A DNA stretch of 64,000 nt from Dehalococcoidia bacterium (GTDB taxonomy: Bacteria > Chloroflexota > Dehalococcoidia > GIF9 > AB-539-J10): assembly GCA_030615625.1 (NCBI GenBank), contig JAUWYX010000001.1, positions 62,001-126,000 of the forward strand. Reading direction: 5' to 3'. A program made the position numbers and the translations under genes. This document shows, one piece after another, positions 1-9,240 of the stretch (position 1 is its first letter; every line of letters starts with the position of its first letter). Under the pieces are notes generated by a model. It was not told the DNA's origin and searched no databases. It saw only the letters and a program-made list of their open reading frames with translations.

Positions 1-2
1 CT

Positions 3-137
3 GGTTTGTACAATAGGCTACCTGACCTCAGTGATAGCTACAAACATGATAAAATAGAACAAGCTATAAAACACCTCAGAGCACAGGGTAGCAATGTTGA
101 GGAGGCGATATTCAGGCTGAAGAATAGCTTTATTTAA
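3..137 (+). CDS. C-terminal fragment of an ORF open at the left window edge; function unknown
   Basis: Open frame from base 3 to TAA at 135-137 (...GLYNRLPDLSDSYKHDKIEQAIKHLRAQGSNVEEAIFRLKNSFI*). Confidence 0.4.
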   Translation, partial: GLYNRLPDLSDSYKHDKIEQAIKHLRAQGSNVEEAIFRLKNSFI

Positions 138-147
138 GGGGAGAATC

Positions 148-276
148 GTGGCAAAAGGATTTGTAAACCTAAATCGTTTCAAGCATGGCCGGGCAATAAA
201 GCGGAATAGCAAACAAAAAGCCGATTTACAGGGCGGCAAGGGTATCAGAGGAAGAAAGGTTAAATTTCGTGGCTAA
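148..276 (+). CDS. Small basic hypothetical protein (42 aa, GTG start)
   Basis: GTG at 148, reads MAKGFVNLNRFKHGRAIKRNSKQKADLQGGKGIRGRKVKFRG*; overlaps the next small ORF. Confidence 0.3.
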   Translation: MAKGFVNLNRFKHGRAIKRNSKQKADLQGGKGIRGRKVKFRG

Positions 277-427
277 AATAGATGAATTTACCTTTGGCTC
301 TGCGGAAAGCTGGGCTAAGGGGAAAAATCTAAGCCTATTGGTTCAGCCAACCTATGACGCCGTAGCCAGGCCAAACGAGCTTGCCAAACAAAAGCAGGTT
401 GCTGCCTTGATTCACACAACCTGCTAA
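269..427 (+). CDS. Small hypothetical protein (52 aa, GTG start)
   Basis: GTG at 269, reads MAKIDEFTFGSAESWAKGKNLSLLVQPTYDAVARPNELAKQKQVAALIHTTC*. Confidence 0.3.
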   Translation: MAKIDEFTFGSAESWAKGKNLSLLVQPTYDAVARPNELAKQKQVAALIHTTC

Positions 428-441
428 GGCATAAATTTATC

Positions 442-876
442 TCAGCGTGATTTCTCTATAATGCTCTCAGTTGTGCTTCCGGTGTTCTCTTTCACATGGA
501 TAAATAAGTAAATAAGTTCCCTAGTTGCAAGCAATAGTAGCCATGCCAGGAATGAGCCAATTATTCCTAGTACAATCCGCAACCCACCTCCAAATCCACC
601 CGTTGTAATTCCCCAAAAAAGCGAACCGATAAAGCCAATTGTCAGTACTATCCATGCTATGACCCTCAAAACACTAATTGCGTATTTTATATAATAGTAC
701 TCCTGTGGCTTGCCTGCCTTACGTCTCCTTTGCAGAAAATTACGTATCCTCTGGGGTATTGGCAGCCGCAGCCTTTTAACGAGTTTGCGGAACAGCGCAC
801 CAATAAAGCCAAGTACGAGTGCTACCCGACCTATGACTCTCAAAATACTACCCCGTGCGCTAGCAAAATATGTCAA
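442..876 (-). CDS. Small membrane protein with duplicated 'VLRVIxxxxLxxGFIGxLF' hydrophobic segment
   Basis: ORF with several hydrophobic helices; 4-nt overlap with the upstream paralogous ORF. Confidence 0.7.
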   Translation of the reverse strand: MTYFASARGSILRVIGRVALVLGFIGALFRKLVKRLRLPIPQRIRNFLQRRRKAGKPQEYYYIKYAISVLRVIAWIVLTIGFIGSLFWGITTGGFGGGLRIVLGIIGSFLAWLLLLATRELIYLFIHVKENTGSTTESIIEKSR

Positions 877-1175
877 TCTGATTCCTTTATAATGCGCTCG
901 GCGGTGTTTCTGGTGTTCTCTTCTACGTCCATAAACAGGTAAAAGAGTTCACTGGCGGCAAGCAAGAATACCCACGCCAGAAATGAGACAATTATTCCCC
1001 CAATAGCCATGAAAATACCTGTAACTGCACCTCCCACTCCACCTATAGCTCCATTGTCAGCGCCGCCCGTCATAATTCCGAAAACAATCGAACCAATAAC
1101 GCCAAGTACCAGTACTATCCACCCCACAACTCTCAAAACCTTGGCTGCAAAGGGTAGAAAACTATACTTTTGCAT
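873..1175 (-). CDS. Small membrane protein, paralog of the 442-876 product
   Basis: Shares VLRVxxWIVLxxGxIGSxxxGIxTGG and the ELxYLFxxVEENTxxTxExI C-terminus. Confidence 0.7.
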   Translation of the reverse strand: MQKYSFLPFAAKVLRVVGWIVLVLGVIGSIVFGIMTGGADNGAIGGVGGAVTGIFMAIGGIIVSFLAWVFLLAASELFYLFMDVEENTRNTAERIIKESD

Positions 1176-1272
1176 CTTGCCTCCTTTCTGTACTCAAAGT
1201 TTTTCAAACAATATCTTGTAGTTGCCTGACTCATCAGGCACAATCACTTCATAACTTGCAGAACCTTGGACT

Positions 1273-1587
1273 TTATTCAAATTCGCCCTTCCCCAAGCTG
1301 ACGAATATAATGGCGAGTATCCCAAGAAGACCCCAAGGACCAAAGAATGCACAGATAGACCCGGCAAGCGCCAGTCCCCAAATCTTTCTTTTTAAGGCGC
1401 ATATACCACCAGTGATAGCAATTATCCCCAATACAATTATGGGAGCACCAATGGCGCTAAACCATGGCATCCAAAAGAACCATCCGATGCTACCGACTAC
1501 AGTAAATACTATACCGACGATCACACCAATGACTCCTGCAATAATACAGAGTATGCCCGCAGCTGTCGGCTTCCATGTTTCCTGCAT
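1273..1587 (-). CDS. Small multi-helix membrane protein (hypothetical)
   Basis: 104-aa ORF, hydrophobic throughout. Confidence 0.65.
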   Translation of the reverse strand: MQETWKPTAAGILCIIAGVIGVIVGIVFTVVGSIGWFFWMPWFSAIGAPIIVLGIIAITGGICALKRKIWGLALAGSICAFFGPWGLLGILAIIFVSLGKGEFE

Positions 1588-1775
1588 TTCTCGTCCCTCC
1601 TTTTTTTACATAACGATATAATCAGAAGCTCTCATTGTCAATACCCCAAAACCTCAATCACCAACGCGGCAGCGGGTTTGCCTGCCGTAACCCAGCCCGG
1701 CGCGGCAACCACCACACCCCTGCCTTGTCGCAATAGTAATCCTCACAACCCCCAGGCAACCATCTAAAGAGCTCA

Positions 1776-1943
1776 TCAAGGCATGCACCAAGGCATGAGT
1801 TCCCAGTGCATGCATACCACGCCCACCTTGAATAGAATGAACATGATTGCCCCGATTATCACAGATATTCCCAGGCTAATAAGAAACATCCTCCACCACA
1901 TTCCCCAAGCTAATTTCCAGGTTGGCTTTACCTCGTTATCCAT
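1776..1943 (-). CDS. Small membrane protein (55 aa), not in the supplied ORF track
   Basis: Reverse strand reads MDNEVKPTWKLAWGMWWRMFLISLGISVIIGAIMFILFKVGVVCMHWELMPWCMP*; purine-rich RBS-like sequence upstream. Confidence 0.6.
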   Translation of the reverse strand: MDNEVKPTWKLAWGMWWRMFLISLGISVIIGAIMFILFKVGVVCMHWELMPWCMP

Positions 1944-2195
1944 CTGCTCTTTCTCCTTTCTTTGTTTTCTCAGGTTCCAAGCCTCTCAATTGATTGAGTA
2001 GCTTCTACGGCCCCTTCACCTCATTATAATTATAGCTATTACTCGATGTCAATACAGTTAAGGGATTGTTTATTAAATCGCTCGTGGTGAGCTTATCGAA
2101 CCATGAGCGGCACTCGAGATCAGACTAGCTTGCCCTTCGACTTCGCTCAGGACGGACGGGTTGCTAAACAGTCTTTCCGAAGGCTTCCAGGCAGC

Positions 2196-3542
2196 TTAAC
2201 CAAGCTCCTTGACCATGTAAGCACCTTCCAGACCATAACCAAGCGAGCGATAATACCCCCTGGCACCGACACCACTAAGCACCGATAATTTATCAGCCTT
2301 AAATTCCCCCCTGGCTGTTCTCTCTGCCTCTCGAAGTAACCTTTCACCGAGACCGTGATGTTGAGCGGCTCGCTCTAGCCTCCCCCCCAGGGGAACTTCA
2401 GGACCAAAAATGTGTAGCTCCCTAACTACCGCTTTTTCCCCATTTATTCTCAACCTCAGCAAGCCAAACAAGGTTTCATTCTCATCCTCGTAGGAAAGGA
2501 AGACCTCCCTCCCCCCCCAGGTTTCATAATCCATCCTGGTTAACCAGGGCTCGCCAATTGCCCAGCCATCCCTCAGGCGATGCCCATATTCCCGACAACG
2601 AATGCAGCTACAGCGAAGTCCTAATTGCCCCATCTTCTTTCTAATAGTTCCTCTGAGCGCTAAGTCTCTGCTCCCGGCAATGATAAATTTGCTGGGAATA
2701 TCCCGCATCAACCTCGAAATCCTTACATATTTGGGAATTAGAGCTTTAATAGCCATAAGCAAATCAATCATTTCTTCATCACCATAAGGCCGGTAGCGAT
2801 TATCCCGATACCAATTCGCTAGCTCACTCCCCCGAACTACCAACGTGGGATAAAGCTTGAGCCCGTCAGGTCGAAAGCGCTCGTCCCCAAACAATTGCCG
2901 CGATAGCTCTAGGTCATGCTCAGGCGTTGACCCCGGTAAACCAGGCATCCAATGATAGTAAACCTTAAAGCCATAATCTCGTAATAGCCTGGTCGCGGAG
3001 ATAACCTCAGCTACCCCATGTCCCCTCTTTGTCAAGCAATGAACCTCATCGTCCAATGTCTGTACCCCAAGCTCCACCCTGGTGGTGCCAAAATCAAGCA
3101 TGCTCCTTATCTCTTCCTCTCCACAAAAGTCAGGCCTGGTCTCGATGCACAATCCCACGCAGCGATGCTCAGCATTTTCATTCAATTCCCTGGCTTCCTC
3201 TAAACTGCTAGAAGGGATGCTGTTCAAAGCATCATAGCAATCCTTAATAAACTGATACTGATAGTCCCGGGGATAAGACAGAAAGGTGCCCCCCATGATG
3301 AGAAGCTCTACCTTATCCTGGGCATGTCCCATTTCAGCCAATGTCCTGAGCCTGACCTCCGCCTGCTTTTTGGCGTCAAAGCCACAACTTCGAGCTCGGA
3401 GCACCGCTGGAGACTCCACGGTATAGCTCTTGGGCGCCTCAGGAGAACTGGGGCAATAAATACATTTGCCGGGGCAAGGAAATGGCTTGGCCATAACTGC
3501 CACCGGGGTTACTCCAGAAATAGTCCGAGATGCTTTCTTCAT
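2196..3542 (-). CDS. elp3: Elp3-family radical SAM/GNAT tRNA uridine-34 carboxymethyl-forming enzyme
   Basis: N-terminal FPCPGKCIYCPSSPEAPKSYTVESPAVLRARSCGFD radical SAM motif and C-terminal GNAT-like HHGLGERLLREAER. Confidence 0.9.
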   Translation of the reverse strand: MKKASRTISGVTPVAVMAKPFPCPGKCIYCPSSPEAPKSYTVESPAVLRARSCGFDAKKQAEVRLRTLAEMGHAQDKVELLIMGGTFLSYPRDYQYQFIKDCYDALNSIPSSSLEEARELNENAEHRCVGLCIETRPDFCGEEEIRSMLDFGTTRVELGVQTLDDEVHCLTKRGHGVAEVISATRLLRDYGFKVYYHWMPGLPGSTPEHDLELSRQLFGDERFRPDGLKLYPTLVVRGSELANWYRDNRYRPYGDEEMIDLLMAIKALIPKYVRISRLMRDIPSKFIIAGSRDLALRGTIRKKMGQLGLRCSCIRCREYGHRLRDGWAIGEPWLTRMDYETWGGREVFLSYEDENETLFGLLRLRINGEKAVVRELHIFGPEVPLGGRLERAAQHHGLGERLLREAERTARGEFKADKLSVLSGVGARGYYRSLGYGLEGAYMVKELG

Positions 3543-3576
3543 GCCATCTCCATGTCACCCTGAGCCTTTTTCCCTA

Positions 3577-3738
3577 ATGTCATTGCGAGCGGAGCGAGGC
3601 AATCCCCTACCCTTCCACGAGATTGCTTCGGCTGACTTCGTCAGCCTCGCAATGACAGGATGGAGGTGTCATTCTGAGGCGAAGGCGAAGAATCTCGCCT
3701 CTCCACTCAATTCCTCTTCACTTCGTTCAGAGTCATAG
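3577..3738. repeat. Dispersed palindromic repeat (GTCATTGCGAG...GCAATCYC family) with a diverged neighbouring copy
   Basis: gtcattgcgagcggagcgaggcaatccc...gagattgcttcggctgacttcgtcagcctcgcaatgaca. Confidence 0.8.
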
Positions 3739-3819
3739 CTTTTGCCCAGGGTGACGGCATAGACAATTGCGACCATGAGCATTTCACTATAATATGCTAA
3801 AGTTTAGCAGAGTGTATCT

Positions 3820-4470
3820 ATGACCACAAATAGAGAAGTTTTCGACCAAATAGCTGAAAGCTGGTATCGGGTGAGGCATTGGCCTTTGTTAAAAGAAGAG
3901 CTAGAAGAGTTGGCGACAAGATGGCAAAGCGGAAAACTGCTAAATGTGGGCTGCGCTCACGGACCGGATTTCTTGCCTTTCAGCCAGGGCTTTGAACTCT
4001 GGGGGGTGGATTCCTCCCCTGCTATGCTCAAGCAGGCTCTGAGATATTCTGCCAAGTTTAAGCTTTATGTCAACTTAATAGTCTCTGATGCCTTGTCCCT
4101 GCCCTTCCCCAATGATACCTTCGATTGGGCAATATCAGTGGCCACTTACCACCACATCAAAGGCAGAGAGGAAAGGAAAAAAGCATTCGTAGAATTAAAG
4201 CGGGTATTAAAGCCCCAGGGCGAGGCTTTTTTAACCGTGTGGAATCACGGACAACCAGGCTTCTGGCTAAAATCCAAAGAGCAACAAGTCCCCTGGAGGC
4301 TAAAAGGAAAGACAATTTACCGCTACTATCACCTTTTCTCTTATGGCGAGCTAAGAAAGCTATTAGTCAAAACTGGCTGGGAAATCGTTACTATGTCACC
4401 GGAGAAGTCCTACTCTTTCCCGATAAAGAATTTCTCACGCAACATATGCGTTCTGGTAAAGAACTGCTAA
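3820..4470 (+). CDS. Class I SAM methyltransferase resembling Trm9/ABH8-type tRNA (cm5U) methyltransferase
   Basis: VFDQIAESWYRVRHWPLL N-terminus, NVGCAHGPDF motif I, DALSLPFPNDTFDWAISVATYHHIKGREERKKAFVELKRVLKPQGEAFLTVWNHGQ. Confidence 0.75.
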   Translation: MTTNREVFDQIAESWYRVRHWPLLKEELEELATRWQSGKLLNVGCAHGPDFLPFSQGFELWGVDSSPAMLKQALRYSAKFKLYVNLIVSDALSLPFPNDTFDWAISVATYHHIKGREERKKAFVELKRVLKPQGEAFLTVWNHGQPGFWLKSKEQQVPWRLKGKTIYRYYHLFSYGELRKLLVKTGWEIVTMSPEKSYSFPIKNFSRNICVLVKNC

Positions 4471-4712
4471 ACTCCAAGCTCTATCAAAATCAAGGCGAAG
4501 ACCCTATCTCAGTCTAAAATTACTGATGTAGACATTCCTCCTAGACCGACCTTTTTGGACTGTCACTAACTCCTTTTCAAGTTCCTGCGCCTGTCCTGCA
4601 GAAGCCTGTCGTTTCTGCATGTCCAGCTCTAGCCAGATGTCTAGGGTTATCCCCACTCCCTTCCATGTCCGAGAGGCAATATTGAATTTTCTCACCTATT
4701 GTGCCCATATTT

Positions 4713-5432
4713 TTATTTTTCCGCTCTCACCAGCCAGTCTTGATCAACGTAGCAAGAGCTTATGTTGATACTCTTAAAACCGACTTCTTGGAGAATTTTT
4801 TGTAAGTCTTCTTTGCCTAAGAAGTGATATTCTTTGCCTTTCCCTTTCTCAATGATGACTTTATTTATCGTGATAACAACTAAATTTACAGGAATGAGCA
4901 AAAGAAATATGAAAATATGATAAATTTTCTTGTAAATTGGAGTGATTTTTTTAAGTGCCGTTAAGTGTTCTCTTATGAGTTCTTTTTCTCCGGCGTTGGG
5001 TTTGGGGTTGGCAATAATCACTGCACCGCCCGGCTTTAAAACTCTGTAAAATTCAAAAATGACTCTATGTGGGTTTTCAAGGGCATAAAGTGTATTAGAA
5101 CAAATCACTTTATCAAAAAAGTTATCGGGAAACTCCAGGTTTTTGTTTAAATCGGCAATTTGAAGCGTTACATTAGAAAACTTTTTACATCTCTTGCGAG
5201 CGCGCTTTATCATTCCCCTGCTAAAATCTAGACCTATAACGCTTATTCTTTTTCCCGTATGTTCTTCAATAACTTTTTCTATTACCAGTCCGGGTCCGCA
5301 ACCAGCATCTAAAATATTCTCCCGTTCTCTGATGTCTAATGTATTATTTAGGTCTTCCAAAAGGCACCCATAAGGGAACGAGTTTCTTAAGGACAAACTA
5401 TAAAAATACGAATATATTTCCCAGAATGGCAT
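4713..5432 (-). CDS. Class I SAM-dependent methyltransferase
   Basis: LDAGCGPGLVIEKV motif I; NTLYALENPHRVIFEFYRVLKPGGAVIIANPK. Confidence 0.85.
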   Translation of the reverse strand: MPFWEIYSYFYSLSLRNSFPYGCLLEDLNNTLDIRERENILDAGCGPGLVIEKVIEEHTGKRISVIGLDFSRGMIKRARKRCKKFSNVTLQIADLNKNLEFPDNFFDKVICSNTLYALENPHRVIFEFYRVLKPGGAVIIANPKPNAGEKELIREHLTALKKITPIYKKIYHIFIFLLLIPVNLVVITINKVIIEKGKGKEYHFLGKEDLQKILQEVGFKSINISSCYVDQDWLVRAEK

Positions 5433-5549
5433 TTTAAATTACAAATATTTAATCAAAAATAAAAAGTCAAAGTGACGAATTAAAATGCAAGAAATGTCTC
5501 ATTTTCTTCTCTTTCAGAGTAGTATGCAGGCGGCAAGTATGTTAGCAAT

Positions 5550-5882
5550 CTATGTGGCTTCCCTTAGAAGTTTGTTAACGGTGTCTTCGCCACCTCTGCC
5601 TGAAGCCCTGAGCAATCCTAGCCAAAACTTGCATTCATTTGCCGACTTCAGTGCATAAGTAGAGAAATCGGTATAATCCTTCCTTGAGGAGGCTGCCTCA
5701 GCCTCAATCACGTTAGCGCCAATGCTGGTAGCACTTCGTAACAATTGGTCACTGATAACCCTCGAAGCTTGTTCCATTGGCAGTTGCTCCATGAATCCTA
5801 TTGCATCCAGTGCAAATTCATAGACACGTTCCTTGAATCCATCTTTGAATTTTGACTGGTCATTTTGGTTTTTGCCTTCCAA
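5550..5882 (-). CDS. Four-helix bundle protein (23S rRNA intervening-sequence/S23 family)
   Basis: QLLRSATSIGANVIEAEAASSRKDYTDFSTYALKSANECKFWLGLL matches the family pattern. Confidence 0.85.
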   Translation of the reverse strand: MEGKNQNDQSKFKDGFKERVYEFALDAIGFMEQLPMEQASRVISDQLLRSATSIGANVIEAEAASSRKDYTDFSTYALKSANECKFWLGLLRASGRGGEDTVNKLLREAT

Positions 5883-5914
5883 TTTTTGATGTTGTTTTAG
5901 GATTTCTAGCTGTA

Positions 5915-8900
5915 CTATGGATCTGATTGTTCGCTGGATGCATCTTGACCTATCTTCACTCTCTCAGAAAGACTGGCCTCGATAATGCCAATGAAGACCT
6001 CCACCAACTTAGGGTCAAACTGAAGCCCGGCACCTTGCCTGAGTTCTTTTACCACCTGCTCAAGGGACAATGCAGGACGGTAAGGACGGACAGAAGTCAT
6101 AGCCTCAAAGCTATCAACTATGGCGAGGATGCGAGCTTCTATGGGAATCTCTTCGCCTTTCAGCCCTTCAGGATAGCCACCGCCATCCCACCTCTCATGG
6201 TGATGTAAAATGCTATTTACATAGGGAACTAGATGGGGCATGGTACCGACGATATTTGCCCCTAGCCTGGGATGAGCCTTAATCGCTTCCCAATCCTCTC
6301 CACTAAGCTTCCCTTTTTTGTTAAGCACTTTATCGGGAATGCCAATTTTGCCAATGTCGTGAAGCAAAGCAGCAGTGCTCACCTTAGATACCTCATCCGG
6401 CGATAGTCCAATCGCTCCCGCTAAAGCCACGGCATAAGTGTTAACTTTCTTGGAATGACCAGAAGTATAGGAATCTTTAGCCTCCACTGCCGAGACTAAG
6501 GCATAAATAACACTCAGACTATCACTTCTGGTATCAATCCCAGTAATTCCTCCATTGTCCGGCGGCTTAGGCAAAATCTTGGAGGAAAGGTAGATTCGAT
6601 TACCTCCAGTCCGCTTGGCATAATAAAGAGCATTATCAGCCACGGCAACAAGTTCATCAGCTACCACTCCATCTGCAGGATAGTTAGCCAAACCAATGCT
6701 GCAAGTCACAGCAATTGCCTTCTTCTCCATCTCCTCGGCAATCTGCCCTCGAACTCGCTCAGCTACGACATAGGCATCACCCCTAGCTGTCTGGGGCAAA
6801 ATGACAACAAATTCATCGCCGCCATAGCGAAAAGCCTGGTCAACATTCCTGACAGAGCCTTTGATAATTTTCCCTATCTGGCTCAGAAGAATGTCCCCGG
6901 CGGGATGCCCATATGCATCGTTATAAGTCTTAAAGGTATCCAGGTCAAGCATGAATATGGAGAACAAATCGCCATAACGAGAATGCCGGGAAACCTCCTC
7001 TTTGAGTTGTTCTTCAAAATGACGTCGATTAAATAGCCCGGTAAGCACATCAATACGAGCCCTTTGTTCCAATTGGGCATAAAGTTGAGCATTCTCAACG
7101 GGCGCAGCAATCTGCAAAGCCACCTTTTCCAGAAGTTGTATTTGCCTGCGGTTGTAAGCATTAGGTTTGCGACTGGCCAAAATCAGGCTGCCAATAATAC
7201 GGTCTGTGACACTCAAGGGCAGGTAAGCAATAGAACAAATCCCTTGCTTCAAGTGACTCTCCCATGTCCAGAATCTGTGGTGTCGTTTCAGATCAGGTTC
7301 ATATACGGCCTGCTTCTCCCGGCATGCCAACTCCGTAGCCGTCCCTTCAAGCGGTATCCTTTCCTCCGGTTGCCAAGTAGAACCTATTGTGCTGGATAGA
7401 GCTAGAAAATAAAGCTCGTTTCCATCAATTAAAGCAATTGTTGCCCAATCAATATCCACCACTTTCTTTAGTTCCTGGGCGAAACCTTCAAATATCATCT
7501 GAATGCTCATGCTGGAGGTTATGATTGCGGTTAAACGATTAACTAGGGTTGTTTCTTCGTCTTGTTCCTTCAATTGCTCATGGGAATACTCCTTTTCCAT
7601 GCTCGCTGCCACTTTGGTGGCGATAAACTCCAATAAATCAATATCCTCAACGGCGTAAAACTTCCCATCTCGCCTAGCACTTATTGCCAGAACAGCCACA
7701 AGCTCCCCCCGGTTCATTAAAGGAACGAACATCTCTACTCCTGCCAATTGGATTTCTTCTCTCTCCTCCTGCCATATAGATTGTAATTCAGGAAAGATAG
7801 CGAGTTTCCTTTCCGGTAATATGGTGCTTTCGTGCTCCAGCCAGGTCACAATAGGACTATCCTGCCTTAATTTCAACTCCCCCATAGGATTATCCTCCAC
7901 AGGAGGGTAGATAAATTGGGCGCTAAAATCTCCATTTCCAGCCTCGGGCAAAAGCAGACAAGCTCTCCGACAGTCAATGGACTGAGCAAGCAGTGATATG
8001 AATTCGCTGCCCAACTGCTCCAGTGTGAGAACATCGTGTATTCTGGCGATAAAGTCAGATAACTGCCTGCGATAGGAGTATCTTGCGCCGATAAAGGCTT
8101 CCTCCACCTTTCTTTGCCAAAGGTCATGCACCTTGTGAACAAGAAACAGGATAGCTGGAATTCCCAGACCAATGGTTACCGCTAAAGAGGCAAAGTTAAG
8201 CTCAATGCCGACGAACCGGTGAGCGAGAGTGAAAAGCAGTAATACAATGCCAACACTACCGCCATAGAGGACTACGTATATAAGGGCTTGGCGGAATACA
8301 ACCCTGATATCCAGCAGACGGTAGGTCACAACAGCATAGGTTAAGACACAGGCAATCATAAGGTTGCCAATATGGCTCACAGGAAATTCGCCTCCACGGG
8401 GACCAATAGCGCTGAGAATGAACACCGTGAAGATAGCAATACCAGCAAATAAATAAACAATCTGATTACGCTCCGATGGGTTGGGTGAGAGCTTGTACTT
8501 TTGTATCAAGGAATATATATCCCTGGCGCCTACTGTGGAAAGAAAAAGTAAACCTATGGCAATGAGCCAGGGACCATAGTCAACATTGATGCCGCTGGCA
8601 GTGATTCCAACATTCCGGGGTATGTAGCCCAATGCCGCCAGGACAATGGTGGCTACCAGGAAAAGATAAGCCAATGGTATTTTGATGCGCTCGGACTGAT
8701 AAAAAGAACGTACAAAGTAATGGAATTGGACCAGCATCAAGATAGCAATACAAAGGACAATTTTAACTTCGAGTGGTTTATTGTGTATTAACAAGTCGCT
8801 CATACTAAGGAAGGTGCTGAAGCTCCAGAGTACGGCAGGAATGAGAAACAAAAGGAAAAGCTTATGCCTTTGTTGCCGTGGCCGAGTAGATAGCAAAATG

Positions 8901-8959
8901 ACAAATAAGGGGATATAAGCAATCGTAGCAATTAAGGGAATTAAAACATTGGCATTCAT
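5915..8959 (-). CDS. Multi-TM sensor with GAF-like domains, GGDEF diguanylate cyclase and HD-GYP phosphodiesterase
   Basis: N-terminal TM segments; RNVDQAFRYGGDEF (RxxD I-site plus GGDEF); HDIGKIGIP and HHERWDGGGYPEGLKG. Confidence 0.9.
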   Translation of the reverse strand: MNANVLIPLIATIAYIPLFVILLSTRPRQQRHKLFLLFLIPAVLWSFSTFLSMSDLLIHNKPLEVKIVLCIAILMLVQFHYFVRSFYQSERIKIPLAYLFLVATIVLAALGYIPRNVGITASGINVDYGPWLIAIGLLFLSTVGARDIYSLIQKYKLSPNPSERNQIVYLFAGIAIFTVFILSAIGPRGGEFPVSHIGNLMIACVLTYAVVTYRLLDIRVVFRQALIYVVLYGGSVGIVLLLFTLAHRFVGIELNFASLAVTIGLGIPAILFLVHKVHDLWQRKVEEAFIGARYSYRRQLSDFIARIHDVLTLEQLGSEFISLLAQSIDCRRACLLLPEAGNGDFSAQFIYPPVEDNPMGELKLRQDSPIVTWLEHESTILPERKLAIFPELQSIWQEEREEIQLAGVEMFVPLMNRGELVAVLAISARRDGKFYAVEDIDLLEFIATKVAASMEKEYSHEQLKEQDEETTLVNRLTAIITSSMSIQMIFEGFAQELKKVVDIDWATIALIDGNELYFLALSSTIGSTWQPEERIPLEGTATELACREKQAVYEPDLKRHHRFWTWESHLKQGICSIAYLPLSVTDRIIGSLILASRKPNAYNRRQIQLLEKVALQIAAPVENAQLYAQLEQRARIDVLTGLFNRRHFEEQLKEEVSRHSRYGDLFSIFMLDLDTFKTYNDAYGHPAGDILLSQIGKIIKGSVRNVDQAFRYGGDEFVVILPQTARGDAYVVAERVRGQIAEEMEKKAIAVTCSIGLANYPADGVVADELVAVADNALYYAKRTGGNRIYLSSKILPKPPDNGGITGIDTRSDSLSVIYALVSAVEAKDSYTSGHSKKVNTYAVALAGAIGLSPDEVSKVSTAALLHDIGKIGIPDKVLNKKGKLSGEDWEAIKAHPRLGANIVGTMPHLVPYVNSILHHHERWDGGGYPEGLKGEEIPIEARILAIVDSFEAMTSVRPYRPALSLEQVVKELRQGAGLQFDPKLVEVFIGIIEASLSERVKIGQDASSEQSDP

Positions 8960-9168
8960 AATATCACCCTCTATATATCACCCGCTATATCATAAGGCTA
9001 TTATTGATATAAATTTGGAAACTGTCAAGAAGGACTTTAGTAATCCCCCAAAAGTACTAGGTGTTCTCAGTCACGGTTCTCCCAGCATAAGGCGGGCTTG
9101 AAGGTTTGCCTTTGTCATTCTGGGCTGCTGGCGAAGAACCTGCGAAAGACTTGAAGCTATAAACGAAA

Positions 9169-9188
9169 GGGCGAGGTTAAAACCTCGC
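9169..9188 (-). terminator. Hairpin terminator candidate downstream of the GH3-family gene
   Basis: ggcgaggttaaaacctcgcc palindrome; on the minus strand followed by CTTTCGTTT. Confidence 0.6.
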
Positions 9189-9240
9189 CTTCCTTGTCTT
9201 GGTAAGGTGCCCTGCCTTTCTCTAAACTATGCTACTGTCA

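Noticed and set aside
148-427. Prophage or integrative element at the left edge
   Set aside because: Only tiny overlapping ORFs are visible with no integrase, att site or phage gene.
4504-4695. 63-aa minus-strand ORF
   Set aside because: No recognisable domain, and it sits in a short intergenic stretch between two methyltransferase genes; cannot be supported.
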